DNA of 64,000 nucleotides from an uncultured Prolixibacteraceae bacterium (GCA_937915865.1 CALGIG010000057.1:37509-101508), one strand, 5' to 3'. Shown: positions 32,447 through 41,680, counted from the first letter of the stretch. Made by a program: numbers and translations. The notes: generated from the letters alone by a model not told the origin.

Positions 32447-33358
32447 TCAGAATTTTTTTCCGGATTTTACGATCTTCCTGACCTTCCCAACCAGTTTCTC
32501 GTTTCCAATGTTGGCCTTCCATTTTTCAGGGATAGGCTCCAGATGCCAAACTTCCTGGTAATTAAGCGTTTCTCCCGGTTTAAGTGTTTGGTAAGCGCCA
32601 TGGTTTTCAAGCTCCGTGTAGCTTTTGTCCTTGTTGATGTATATTTCTACTTCGCCTTGATGAGGCGAATATTCTTCGGGTTTGGTATCGGGGAACTGCT
32701 TGATAAACAACATGCCATGAATGGCATAAGCGAGCCAGCCTTCGCTGGCTGTTGAATACAGTTTCAGATGTTGGGGAATAGGTTGTTTATTGACTGATAG
32801 CCAGTTAATGCCTTTTTGCCTGAAGTCGGGTTTCAGCTTCGAAGCAGGTACTTCTCCTGCTCCTCCGTCGGGAAAAAAGGCCAATCCACCACAAGCAACA
32901 CGAGTTACTTCCCACGCACCAACCGATTTTGACTGATCAGAAATGTTCCTGATCGAATAATTTATCAGAATAGAATTTTCGCCAACCGGCTGCCATGTTT
33001 TCTCGAACTGAAATCCGCTTTTCGGATCAGGATTACTGGTCATTTTCAGGATGTTACCTTGACGTACCGCCTTGTATTCCATGCTATCCAAAACAGCATA
33101 CGGAGGCCAGCCCCAATTACTTTGAGGTGCAGTCCATAGTGTTGATCCAAAGTTTTCGTGTTCCGAGGCCTGAGTTAAAAATTCGGTTCCGTTGTATTTT
33201 AAAGAAACAATACGTCCTCCGTTTATTGAAATGGTCATTCGCATTTTACCAGACTCCAGTTCAAACAGGCGATCCCGGGCCATTGCCCCGATGTTGGTAA
33301 AAAGAACACAAATAACTATAAAACAGACATTTATAATGATTCGTTTGTTGTGATTCAT
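32447..33358 (-). CDS. Secreted DUF4380-like protein
   Basis: A 303-residue protein with a signal peptide (IIINVCFIVICVLFTNIGAMA), followed by a beta-rich fold resembling aldose-epimerase/galactose-mutarotase-like sandwiches (RMTISINGGRIVSLKYNGTEFL, then TLWTAPQSNWGWPP). This matches the DUF4380 pattern found in Bacteroidota PULs. Carbohydrate binding or epimerisation is plausible but no catalytic residue can be assigned. It is the first gene of the DUF4380-GH28-GH31-SGNH-GH97 operon, and the upstream intergenic DNA holds a palindromic element. Confidence 0.72.
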   Translation of the reverse strand: MNHNKRIIINVCFIVICVLFTNIGAMARDRLFELESGKMRMTISINGGRIVSLKYNGTEFLTQASEHENFGSTLWTAPQSNWGWPPYAVLDSMEYKAVRQGNILKMTSNPDPKSGFQFEKTWQPVGENSILINYSIRNISDQSKSVGAWEVTRVACGGLAFFPDGGAGEVPASKLKPDFRQKGINWLSVNKQPIPQHLKLYSTASEGWLAYAIHGMLFIKQFPDTKPEEYSPHQGEVEIYINKDKSYTELENHGAYQTLKPGETLNYQEVWHLEPIPEKWKANIGNEKLVGKVRKIVKSGKKF

Positions 33359-33436
33359 TGTGTATTATTCTTTTGTTGTGACAAAATATTAAAAATAATG
33401 ATAATCCGTATAATGACCTAACACCGAAGGTGTTTT

Positions 33437-33689
33437 ATTTTCATAACCTTAGGTCATCGACCTAAGGACATCGAATCCTATAAAGCAACTGCCTGAAAGG
33501 CAGTACAAAATCATTCTTTTAGAAAATACCGTTCATCCATTTCAATTTTGTTTTACTATTCTTAGTCCTAATTGCTATGTAATATAGAAGTCGCGTGTAA
33601 CTCATCTATCTGTTTTTGTCCTGCCTTTCAGGCAGATGTTGGTTCTTGTATGGTTTCCCGCAGGTCGTTGATCCTGCGGTTATGAAAAT
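33437..33689. repeat. 253-bp palindromic element (inverted REP-type pair)
   Basis: Perfect 12-bp terminal inverted repeats ATTTTCATAACC (33437-33448) and GGTTATGAAAAT (33678-33689) each lead into a hairpin: CCTTAGGTC-ATC-GACCTAAGG (33447-33467) and CCGCAGG-TCGTTGAT-CCTGCGG (33658-33679). Inside, CTGCCTGAAAGGCAG (33489-33503) and its exact inverse (33621-33635) form a second pair. The whole is an inverted arrangement of two related units in the 390-bp gap between the carbamoyltransferase and DUF4380-like genes. It may act as a terminator or mRNA-end stabiliser, and looks like a REPIN-type mobile repeat. Confidence 0.72.
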
Positions 33690-33747
33690 TCTGACTTTTC
33701 AAGTCAATAAACGCTATAGGTTCTATTACGAATTATCATTTTAAAAA

Positions 33748-35598
33748 TTAATCCATCGCTTTAGCTCCTTTTTTTGCATCGGACAGTTCGGGCTGTTCTT
33801 CTTTTTTAAGGAGAAAATCGCCGACTACCAGGTAATCCATTTCAGTGGACATAAAGCAACGGTAAGCATCTTCGGGGGTACACACAATGGGTTCGCCCCT
33901 TACATTGAAGCTGGTGTTTACCAGTACATTACATCCAGTTTGATCAGCGAATGATTTCAGAAGCTGATAAAACCGTGCGTTTGTTTTTGGATTGACCGTC
34001 TGCACCCGCGCCGAATAATCGACATGCGTAACCGCAGGAATGTCAGATCGTTGCTGGTAAAGCCGGGATAGGATCGGATCGGAAGAATCCACTGCGGGCT
34101 GAGGGATACACCTTGCCGAACTTACCGGGGCGACAAACAACATATAGGGCGACGGCTTGTTGAGATCGAAATATTCCCGTGCCTTTTCTTCCATCACGGC
34201 GGGGGCAAAGGGTCTGAACCCTTCGCGGTATTTAATGCCCAGATTTAGGTTCCGCTGCATTTCCGGGTTTCGGGCATCGCCCAGGATCGACCGGTTACCT
34301 AGCGCCCGTGGCCCATATTCCATTCGTCCCTGAAACCAACCTACAATTTTCCCATTGGCCAGGTGCAACGCCGTTTCGTTAACCAGCTTATCAAAATCTT
34401 CAAAATGAGTTGATTGGGCATTGTACTTTCGAAATACTTTTTGAATATCCTTATCATCAAACTCAGGGCCAAGTAGCGATCCCTGCATTCCATCGGGACA
34501 TTCTGGTTTTCGCTTAGGATCATGTTCGATGTACCAGCAGGCCAATGCAGCTCCCAATGCCCCTCCCGCATCGCCCGAAGCCGGTTGTCCCCAGATATCG
34601 TCGAACAATTTAGCATTCTGTATCTTACCATTTGCCACACAGTTTAGTGCCACCCCTCCGGCCATTACCAACTGATTGCATCCGGTAATCTCTTTGGCAT
34701 GTTTGGCCATCCGAAGTACAATTTCTTCGGTTACTTCCTGAATGGCCAACGCCAGATTCGTATGGCTCTGTGTGATTTGGTCGTCCGGGTTCCGGGGCGG
34801 AAGATTGAAAAGCTGTTCCCATCTTTTGTCGTTCGACATTTTTAAACCGGTGGCAAAACTGAAATAATCCATATTCAGCAAAATAGAGCCATCTTCTTTT
34901 ATATCAACCAAATGATCGGTTATCTTTTCCCGATATGTTTGGGTTTGTTCGCTATCCTTCAGACCATAAGGAGCCAACCCCATCAACTTGTATTCACCGC
35001 TATTAACCTGAAATCCAAGATAATATGTAAATGCTGAATAAAGCAGTCCTACCGAATGTGGAAAATGCAATTCTTTACGAATTGTTATTTTATTTTCGTC
35101 GCCGGTGCCAATAACCGTAGTTGCCCATTCACCAACTCCGTCGATGGTTAAAATAGCCGCTTTTGTAAACGGAGACGGATAAAAAGCGCTGGCAGCATGT
35201 GAGAGATGGTGCTCCGAAAATGAAATCCGGCACGATACCGGGCCCAATTGCGCCAACTTTTTCAGCAACATCCTCTTCATGAACAATTTATCTTTTATCC
35301 ATACGGGCATCGCTTTAACAAAACTTTGAATTCCGTTGGGGGCAAAAGCATGGTATGTTTCAAGCAGGCGCTCAAACTTCAAAAATGGTTTTTCGTAGAA
35401 AACAATGGCCGACAGGTTTGCAAACGGAATGCCAGCCTCATCAAGAACATAACGAATGGCTAGAGTTGGGAAGCCTGAATCATGCTTGATCCGGCTAAAC
35501 CTTTCTTCCTGGGCGGCGGCAACAATTTGCCCATCGACTAATATTGCAGCGGCGCTGTCGTGATAAAAAGCTGATATTCCAAGTATTACAAAAGGCAT
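33748..35598 (-). CDS. O-carbamoyltransferase (NodU/CmcH/SxtI family)
   Basis: A 616-residue enzyme from the ATG at 35598; a GTG two codons upstream, abutting the previous stop, is a possible alternative. The N-terminal ASKHA-like domain has GISAFYHDSAAAILVDGQIV, HHLSHAASAFYPSPF and LTIDGVGEWAT, and MAGGVALNCVANGKI follows. The YrdC-like C-terminal part has GRMEYGPRALGNRSILGDAR and GYREGFRPFAPAVME-type sequence (KYREGFRPFAPAV). It transfers a carbamoyl group from carbamoyl phosphate to a hydroxyl of a sugar or small molecule; the acceptor is unknown. It closes an SGNH-SGNH-SxtJ-SxtK module. Confidence 0.93.
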   Translation of the reverse strand: MPFVILGISAFYHDSAAAILVDGQIVAAAQEERFSRIKHDSGFPTLAIRYVLDEAGIPFANLSAIVFYEKPFLKFERLLETYHAFAPNGIQSFVKAMPVWIKDKLFMKRMLLKKLAQLGPVSCRISFSEHHLSHAASAFYPSPFTKAAILTIDGVGEWATTVIGTGDENKITIRKELHFPHSVGLLYSAFTYYLGFQVNSGEYKLMGLAPYGLKDSEQTQTYREKITDHLVDIKEDGSILLNMDYFSFATGLKMSNDKRWEQLFNLPPRNPDDQITQSHTNLALAIQEVTEEIVLRMAKHAKEITGCNQLVMAGGVALNCVANGKIQNAKLFDDIWGQPASGDAGGALGAALACWYIEHDPKRKPECPDGMQGSLLGPEFDDKDIQKVFRKYNAQSTHFEDFDKLVNETALHLANGKIVGWFQGRMEYGPRALGNRSILGDARNPEMQRNLNLGIKYREGFRPFAPAVMEEKAREYFDLNKPSPYMLFVAPVSSARCIPQPAVDSSDPILSRLYQQRSDIPAVTHVDYSARVQTVNPKTNARFYQLLKSFADQTGCNVLVNTSFNVRGEPIVCTPEDAYRCFMSTEMDYLVVGDFLLKKEEQPELSDAKKGAKAMD

Positions 35599-35604
35599 AG
35601 TCAC

Positions 35605-35754
35605 TCAGAATATGGTGTAGATAAATGGAGCGAGAGCCGATCCGCCAGAGAAAACGACCAGAACTCCCAGTAACAACAGGAGAATGATCAGCGGCCATAA
35701 CCAGTATTTTTTCCTGGTTTTCATAAACATCCATAATTCACTTAGAAATTCCAT
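35605..35754 (-). CDS. 49-residue DUF5989/SxtK-like membrane peptide
   Basis: A short gene encoding MEFLSELWMFMKTRKKYWLW, then a single hydrophobic helix (PLIILLLLLGVLVVF) ending in SALAPFIYTIF. This matches the DUF5989/SxtK family known almost only as a neighbour of carbamoyltransferases and SxtJ proteins. Its TGA is immediately followed by the GTG/ATG start region of the carbamoyltransferase, and it lies 21 bp after the SxtJ-like gene. It is probably an inner-membrane partner of that complex. It is easily missed because of its size. Confidence 0.85.
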   Translation of the reverse strand: MEFLSELWMFMKTRKKYWLWPLIILLLLLGVLVVFSGGSALAPFIYTIF

Positions 35755-35775
35755 AACTCATTGGTTTTTTGTTGG

Positions 35776-36174
35776 TTAAAATGGGAACTTTAGGTCTGAT
35801 GGTTTGAATTGATGATCCCGGGTTATATAGACCGAAGTTTTATTTTTTTTGAATTGCCTGATTTTCAACGAATCTTTGCCCATTACTCGTCTGATTAAAC
35901 CAACAGGGCTTATGAGTACATAAAAAATTAGGGCAAGCAATATCCCCGATGATATTATCCCGAGGAATTTCGAAAGCCCAAACCAGAGCATAGCGAATGG
36001 CTTAAGCAAAACCGGGGCGATCAAAACAACAGTAAGAACACCAATCGCTGCTGGAACCCAATAGGCTTTCCCTGTGTATAAACCTAAGATACACAGGCTA
36101 ATCGCTATTAAAATTCCAGTTTCGGTATTTTGGCGATGTTTTACTTTTTGGTTGTCAGTATCAGTATGTTCCAT
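35776..36174 (-). CDS. SxtJ-family membrane protein
   Basis: 132 residues from the ATG at 36174 (MEHTDTDNQK), chosen because the upstream in-frame codon at 36231 would overlap the preceding gene by 71 bp; the chosen start overlaps by 14 bp. Three hydrophobic segments follow (TGILIAISLCILGLY; AYWVPAAIGVLTVVLIAPVLL; FLGIISSGILLALIFYVLIS), and then the family end PVGLIRRVMGKDSLKIR. SxtJ proteins accompany carbamoyltransferases in many phyla with no assigned biochemistry. It probably anchors the module to the inner membrane. Confidence 0.85.
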   Translation of the reverse strand: MEHTDTDNQKVKHRQNTETGILIAISLCILGLYTGKAYWVPAAIGVLTVVLIAPVLLKPFAMLWFGLSKFLGIISSGILLALIFYVLISPVGLIRRVMGKDSLKIRQFKKNKTSVYITRDHQFKPSDLKFPF

Positions 36175-37783
36175 AGGGATAATAAGTTTTATAGAAGTTT
36201 TGTCTGGCGACCAAAGCCAATTTTTCTTCATTGAGGTTTACTACGCCTTTGTGCCTCTGTTTTTCGATATTTAGTAACATCGGGAAACATTGTATGCCAT
36301 CTTTTAGTCTGGCAAGCTCATGTTTATTGTTGCCGTCCGGGTAATCGGCTGGCAATGAGCTTAATATTGTATTGCCAATTTGTATTGCCGACTCGTATTG
36401 GTGCGTTAAACAGCAAAGCGAATAGCGGGTTAGCTGGAGAGGCAAATCAGTTTCATCGCGATATTCAGGAAAGAATGTTTTGAGCATTGCCGTGTCGATT
36501 TTGGCTGAAGATTTACCCATTTTAAGAAGGTCGTTTCCCCTGATGTATTCAGCTAATTCGCTGGCCAGAATCAAGTTACCTCTTTTGGTTGGATGCACAT
36601 AATCGAGAAACAAGTCGAATCCCGGAATTCCTTTTTTGGCATATCTGCTAAAAATAGCCTCAGCATCGAACAGCGTTACCCCGGGGTTGTTTACTGCTAT
36701 TTTCCTGATGATCTCATTAAAACCGGAAATGGCCCGAAACGGGTTGTAATCCAAATCTTTAGCCAGAATGTGATTTCGAAGCGCTGCCAATGAATCGTTC
36801 ATCCCCTCGAAACAGGAGGCAAGCTTGAAATACGACATCGCGTGGTGTGGTTCTTTGTTTATTGCTTTTTCGAAATCAGTTTGAGCATTTTTAAAATCGT
36901 TGTTTCCCAGCTTATTGCAACCCGAATTATACAGCTCGGCCCATCGTAGCGAGTCGTTCCCGCTAAGTAAATTGCACGAAACATTGGGTTGCCAGTTGCG
37001 AAGATTTACCGGAACGGTCAACAGGAAAACTTTTATGCCATTTTCTATGGCTTCGTGGGTTATTCCCTCGATGCTTTGTTCATAAACCTGGTTTACTTTT
37101 CTGAATAAATCGGGATTGCTGCATAATTCGAGCGACTGTTGCTGTACTTTTTTCCAGAACGAACCGGCAACTTCAGGCTCATTTCCATTCAGTTTTGTAC
37201 GTGGCAAGGCCGATTTTATCCATTGCACAATTTTTAGTCTTTGAGCCAGCGCATTGACGACTATTTGGATTTTGGAGGTTTTAAATCGCTGGTCCTCAAG
37301 AAATTCGTTATTTCCCGACCATACAATGATGGCATCAGGCTGATAGGGAATGAGTTGATGAAATACCTCGCGCACCCGGTAGCTGGCAAATCCATGAGCC
37401 CCACAGTTAATTATTTCGATGTTTTTCCCTGCATAAATTTTTCGAAGACAGGTATCCAGGTAAGTACTAAACCGTTCGGCGGCAGGATGGGGCCACCCGG
37501 CGCACGCCGATCCTCCCAGGCAAAAAATCCGAAAAGTTCCGGGCGTTTTCCGTTCTTTAAATGTAGTTAGCTGGTCGGCATAACCATATTTATTTGTAAT
37601 TCTGATCGATGGTTCGCCTTTAATTGTAACCTTGGAGAAAAAACTAAGTTCACCTAAATCAATTAGTTGGTTCTTTCGTGAGTCGGCAGGCATAAAAATA
37701 CGGGCAGCGATTTCCAGCATCAGGAAAAAAAAGATCACAGTGGTGACAGCTATCCATTTAAAGATCACGGTTTTGTTTTGCAT
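36161..37783 (-). CDS. Membrane-anchored SGNH-domain protein with helical repeat segment (SxtL-like position)
   Basis: A 540-residue protein with one N-terminal membrane helix (WIAVTTVIFFFLMLEIAARIF), then an SGNH-hydrolase core: FCLGGSACAGWP (Ser), NCGAHGFASY (Gly), WSGNNEFLED (Asn) and FLDYVHPTKRGN (Asp/His). All catalytic blocks are present. A TPR-like stretch (NSGCNKLGNNDFKNAQTDFE, then SYFKLASCFEGMNDSLAA) is inserted between blocks. It faces the periplasm and may be an acyl or carbamoyl ester hydrolase or transferase on a glycan. It starts 10 bp after the stop of its larger paralogue and overlaps the SxtJ-like gene. Confidence 0.82.
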   Translation of the reverse strand: MQNKTVIFKWIAVTTVIFFFLMLEIAARIFMPADSRKNQLIDLGELSFFSKVTIKGEPSIRITNKYGYADQLTTFKERKTPGTFRIFCLGGSACAGWPHPAAERFSTYLDTCLRKIYAGKNIEIINCGAHGFASYRVREVFHQLIPYQPDAIIVWSGNNEFLEDQRFKTSKIQIVVNALAQRLKIVQWIKSALPRTKLNGNEPEVAGSFWKKVQQQSLELCSNPDLFRKVNQVYEQSIEGITHEAIENGIKVFLLTVPVNLRNWQPNVSCNLLSGNDSLRWAELYNSGCNKLGNNDFKNAQTDFEKAINKEPHHAMSYFKLASCFEGMNDSLAALRNHILAKDLDYNPFRAISGFNEIIRKIAVNNPGVTLFDAEAIFSRYAKKGIPGFDLFLDYVHPTKRGNLILASELAEYIRGNDLLKMGKSSAKIDTAMLKTFFPEYRDETDLPLQLTRYSLCCLTHQYESAIQIGNTILSSLPADYPDGNNKHELARLKDGIQCFPMLLNIEKQRHKGVVNLNEEKLALVARQNFYKTYYPYGTY

Positions 37784-37793
37784 TACCTTAATT

Positions 37794-39827
37794 TTATTCC
37801 CGGTTCATCTGGTTAACTTGTTCTTGTATTCGTTTCGTTTCTAACCGATTTGGCTCAATTTGAAGAGAAGAATACACATATTTCAGGGCAGCTGTATAGT
37901 TTCCGGCCCGAAAATATAACGAGGCAATGGCATTTAAGGTGACGACATCCTGGGTGTTCGACGCTTTAAGCTTAGTTTTATATTGAATAATCTGCTCCGT
38001 TGTCTTTTTCGTTTCAACCAATTTTTGATTGGCCGTGGTATTCAAAATCATATAATCCAAATAAGGAATCACTTGTTCCGGGCGATCGACCTTTAGGTTG
38101 AGCGCCGCGAGTTGCCCGGCAATTTCGTTATTTTTCACAAAATTCTGCCATATCTTTCCCAGATAAAACAGCGCTTTTTCGTCATTCTTAAGGCTTTGCG
38201 CCAGTTTAGCAGCTCTCTCGAAATAAAGAACCTTAAACGGTGATTCAAGGCATTGCCCTTCAGCTATTCGAAGCGCCTGTTCGAAGTCGGATTTTTGCCC
38301 GTAATAGTTGAACAGTTTTTCCATTGCTACCTCCCACGAGTATTGCCTGACCGCCAGTCCACCAGCAACTTTGCCTTCGTAGGTTTTCTCGATAGGCGTT
38401 GGTTCAGGTAATGGTTCGTTAAAGGGCCAGTTCTCTTTCAGTAAAATAGTTGAAATATAGCCATAAGCCGTATCGAATTTTGATAACGGCATATTCTGCC
38501 TGATAACTTTGGCTGAAATATTATCCAAATTCTCTTTTTTCAGGACAGACGAAGCTTTTAGCGATTTAAGGTAGGTTTCGGCCATTAAGTAGTAGCCATT
38601 CAAATTTGGGTGAACGTGCTCAAGCAGAAGCTCATCGCCAACAATTTGATGGGAAGAAGCGGAATCAAAAGCAGCTGAAACGTCAGTAAGATATACATTT
38701 GGACGGCCCGAAGCCGCTTTTTTTATGATTTGGTTGAAGATTTCGGGAGCCCTGAAACGCAGTTGATCCAGCTCTTTCGCGTTGGTGTAAAAAATCCGGG
38801 CCGATTGATAATCTTTTCGGGCAAAAGAAATTTCGGCTAGTTTAAACTGGCATTCGGCATAAGTACTGTCCAGTTTGTTGGCCGAAGAAAGTAAACGAAA
38901 AGCTTCCAACGTATCTTTCTTTTCCAGGGCCAATTTCCCGTCTTCGTAGTATTTATTCCATTCCCTGGCTACTTCAGGTTTCGAAATATCGCTTACAAAC
39001 GGATGAATGCCTCTTTTGTTTGTCACTAATGTTCCGATAAATACCGGTATTTTACAAGAAGAAAACACATCCAATATTGAGTTTAAATTTTGCTTGAACT
39101 GCGTAATTCCCAGCTTATATTCCTTTGAATTGAACGGGATTTTTTGGCCGGCAGCCAATCGTTCCATCAAGGTGAGATGAAGATCGGTCGACGAAGTTTT
39201 TTTGCCTGAAGAGTATATCGCCTTGTAAATTAGCTGCATAAAGCGTAATTTCTTCGATTGGATAAAGACTTGCTTGAAGAACGGATTGTTCCCGAATTTA
39301 CTTGATGATGCAATGCCCAGCGTTCCATGATATTCATTTTGCCCGGCATAGATCAAAACTGCATCAGGCTGATAATCTGGAATTTCCTTGGCTATATCCA
39401 GAATAGCACAGCTGTTTATGGCCGTTAGCGAAAGGTTGATCATCTCTACTTCCAAATCGGGATAATACTGCTGTAACTGGTACTTCATCATTTGCGGGAA
39501 AGCCCCGTTGTACATGTAAGGAAATCCTAAGGCTGTTGAACTTCCCAAGACGAATATTCTGAATGTTCCGGGTGCTTTTTCTTTCCTGAAAAAATCCATG
39601 TTGCCATTGGTGGCATTGGTTTCCTGGGTGAAGTAACGTTTTCCTATTTGCGGATTAAGGTAATAATACTTCCCGGTTTGATCGGTACAGAACAAGCGAA
39701 GGTCAGAGCCATAACCCGCAACCCGCAGAATAACTTCAAAAAGGATTAGTACCGCAACAGGCAATGCCATTGCAATTAGTTTAAACCATAAAGTCAATTT
39801 GTTCCTCTTGCTCACCGGAGTATTCAT
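37794..39827 (-). CDS. Large SGNH-domain/TPR membrane protein, paralogue of its neighbour
   Basis: 677 residues from the ATG at 39827; a codon at 39893 would add an odd extension. It has an N-terminal membrane helix (LIAMALPVAVLILFEVILRVAG) and an SGNH core with FVLGSSTALGFPY (Ser), YAGQNEYHG (Asn) and LLEHVHPNLNGY. In the last motif Glu replaces the usual Asp of the DxxH pair. TPR-type repeats occur inside (EAFRLLSSANKLDSTYAECQ) and at the C-terminus (ALNAIASLYFRAGNYTAALKYVY). Downstream of susD by 77 bp, it begins the carbamoyltransferase module and is likely co-transcribed with susCD (inference). Confidence 0.78.
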   Translation of the reverse strand: MNTPVSKRNKLTLWFKLIAMALPVAVLILFEVILRVAGYGSDLRLFCTDQTGKYYYLNPQIGKRYFTQETNATNGNMDFFRKEKAPGTFRIFVLGSSTALGFPYMYNGAFPQMMKYQLQQYYPDLEVEMINLSLTAINSCAILDIAKEIPDYQPDAVLIYAGQNEYHGTLGIASSSKFGNNPFFKQVFIQSKKLRFMQLIYKAIYSSGKKTSSTDLHLTLMERLAAGQKIPFNSKEYKLGITQFKQNLNSILDVFSSCKIPVFIGTLVTNKRGIHPFVSDISKPEVAREWNKYYEDGKLALEKKDTLEAFRLLSSANKLDSTYAECQFKLAEISFARKDYQSARIFYTNAKELDQLRFRAPEIFNQIIKKAASGRPNVYLTDVSAAFDSASSHQIVGDELLLEHVHPNLNGYYLMAETYLKSLKASSVLKKENLDNISAKVIRQNMPLSKFDTAYGYISTILLKENWPFNEPLPEPTPIEKTYEGKVAGGLAVRQYSWEVAMEKLFNYYGQKSDFEQALRIAEGQCLESPFKVLYFERAAKLAQSLKNDEKALFYLGKIWQNFVKNNEIAGQLAALNLKVDRPEQVIPYLDYMILNTTANQKLVETKKTTEQIIQYKTKLKASNTQDVVTLNAIASLYFRAGNYTAALKYVYSSLQIEPNRLETKRIQEQVNQMNRE

Positions 39828-39904
39828 TTTTTGTAACCCTGAAATAAATTGATAAATAAAAAGAAATGGGCATGAGATTATTCCCAGGCCCATTTCGAAT
39901 CATA

Positions 39905-41680
39905 TTAGTAACCAGGGTTTTGAACCATATTTGGATTTGTTTCAAACTCTGCTACCGGTATTGGCTGCGCATAAGAACGTGTGTCGTCCCACTTGATTGT
40001 TCCACTGCGAACTTTTTGATAATAAGCAGCTTCGACAGCGCCCATTTTCCAGCGGCAAACATCGAACCACCAGCCACCTTCGCCTAAGAGTTCGGCCCAG
40101 CGTTCATATTTTAGCGGGTCGTTTTTCAGCACCGGATGATCGGAAGCTTTCGTTGCGTCGGTTAAACTTGTGTAATCAACAGATGATGCCGTGTTGATGG
40201 GTTTGTTGTATGCCCTGCGATGTACTTTGTTGATGTATTCCAACGCGTTCACATTATCGCCTGTTTTGGCACATGCTTCGGCATAGAGTAAAAATACATC
40301 AGCCATACGCATCAGGTACATTTGCGAGGTATAGTTCATGCCGGTATCCGGCCCTCTGCCATCCAAGTTGGTGTATTTTCTGAAACTGAAGCTGTGGTAA
40401 AGACCTATTTCATTGTCATACTGTATTACAGGAGCGATAGCGCTCATTTGGCCAAATGCGTTATATTCATCAACATACGGTTGGAATGCGGCTACCCAAA
40501 GCCGGGGGTCAACGGTTCCATTGGTTTTGTCGGCAATGCTGCGGGCCAGAAAGTCAGCGCTCCGGGTTTCCTTCATATTGGCAAGCGTACAAGGCTTCGA
40601 AGCATCGTAATTGGGGTTTGGTGTCGGGGCCGCTGTCGGCTCATTAAACCCAAATCGCTTCAGATTTTTGTCGTGAATGAAAACATTGGTCCACGAAGCA
40701 AAAGTGCGTTGACCTTCAGGGTTATAAACCGCAGGTTCAAAAACCATTGGCGCATTATTGGCAGTAGAAATACCCCAGGTTGACCAGCCGGCATCTTGCT
40801 TGTAAGTAATTTCGATCAACGACTCATCGTTGTTTTTGTATTTTCCCAGAAACATGTCTTTATAAATATCGAATGAAACCAGGGTTTTACCGCTACCATC
40901 AATCACTTCTTTCAGTTTTGTTTTTGCTTCGGCAAAATTTTCGGAGAAGACCAGGGCTTTACCTAACATCGCTTTAACTCCCCATACGGTAATTTTCGAT
41001 TTGTTGGCATCGTCCCAGCTGGTTTTGCCAGCCATCAGGGTTTCAGCTTTTTTAAAGTCGGCAATAATGGCATCCCATGATTCTTTCACTGTAGCTCTTT
41101 TTGCGTACATTTCATTGCGGTTTTTAGCTACGTGGTCGATGATAGGAATACCTAATTTATCACCACCCTGACCGTTGGAGATAAATGTTTCGCCAAAAAA
41201 TCCCAGCAAGGTCATTCGATTCCATGCCCGGAAATAATAAGCCTGTCCTTCAATGAGTTTCAATTGATCTTCTTCTCCGCTTTTTGCATAATTTGCACGA
41301 TAATCAACCAAAATTTCCAATACGGTATTGGCTTGGGTTACTCCGTTTGAACAGTCTCTCCATACATTGGCAAATTCGCCCATATTGCCGGGGGCCAGGT
41401 TATTCTGGTGAATGTCGTTCCACCACGAATCGTTAATCCAATCCTGATCCGATGCGTGTTCGAGCGGATAGAACCCTTTTGCGAAAATGGCATGGCCATA
41501 TAAACCCATCGTATGTTGGTAGGCATACATCGAATTAACAAACAATTCGACCTGAGAGATTTCCTGGGGAAAAACATCAGTCGATAATTCCCCATAATTA
41601 GGTTTGTCAAGGAAATCCTCCTTACAACCTGCAAACCCGGCTGCAACCAGCAGAAAGATTATATATAAATATTTTTTCAT
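39905..41680 (-). CDS. susD: SusD/RagB-family glycan-binding outer-membrane lipoprotein
   Basis: A 591-residue lipoprotein (signal MKKYLYIIFLLVAAGFAGC, Cys19 acylation) starting with the family hallmark KEDFLDKPNYGELSTDVF. It has SusD-type helical repeats (LIEGQAYYFRAWNRMTLLGFFG) and the conserved C-terminus (LLYAEACAKTGDNVNALEYIN and ERWAELLGEGGWWFDVCRW). On the cell surface it captures the oligosaccharide and acts as the lid of the SusC transporter encoded 43 bp upstream. The sequence does not reveal which glycan it binds. Confidence 0.95.
   Translation of the reverse strand: MKKYLYIIFLLVAAGFAGCKEDFLDKPNYGELSTDVFPQEISQVELFVNSMYAYQHTMGLYGHAIFAKGFYPLEHASDQDWINDSWWNDIHQNNLAPGNMGEFANVWRDCSNGVTQANTVLEILVDYRANYAKSGEEDQLKLIEGQAYYFRAWNRMTLLGFFGETFISNGQGGDKLGIPIIDHVAKNRNEMYAKRATVKESWDAIIADFKKAETLMAGKTSWDDANKSKITVWGVKAMLGKALVFSENFAEAKTKLKEVIDGSGKTLVSFDIYKDMFLGKYKNNDESLIEITYKQDAGWSTWGISTANNAPMVFEPAVYNPEGQRTFASWTNVFIHDKNLKRFGFNEPTAAPTPNPNYDASKPCTLANMKETRSADFLARSIADKTNGTVDPRLWVAAFQPYVDEYNAFGQMSAIAPVIQYDNEIGLYHSFSFRKYTNLDGRGPDTGMNYTSQMYLMRMADVFLLYAEACAKTGDNVNALEYINKVHRRAYNKPINTASSVDYTSLTDATKASDHPVLKNDPLKYERWAELLGEGGWWFDVCRWKMGAVEAAYYQKVRSGTIKWDDTRSYAQPIPVAEFETNPNMVQNPGY

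Noticed and set aside
33748..39827. Saxitoxin-type toxin cluster
   Set aside because: Only the I-J-K-L-like families are present; no sxtA-type polyketide synthase, amidinotransferase or other core biosynthetic gene occurs in the window.
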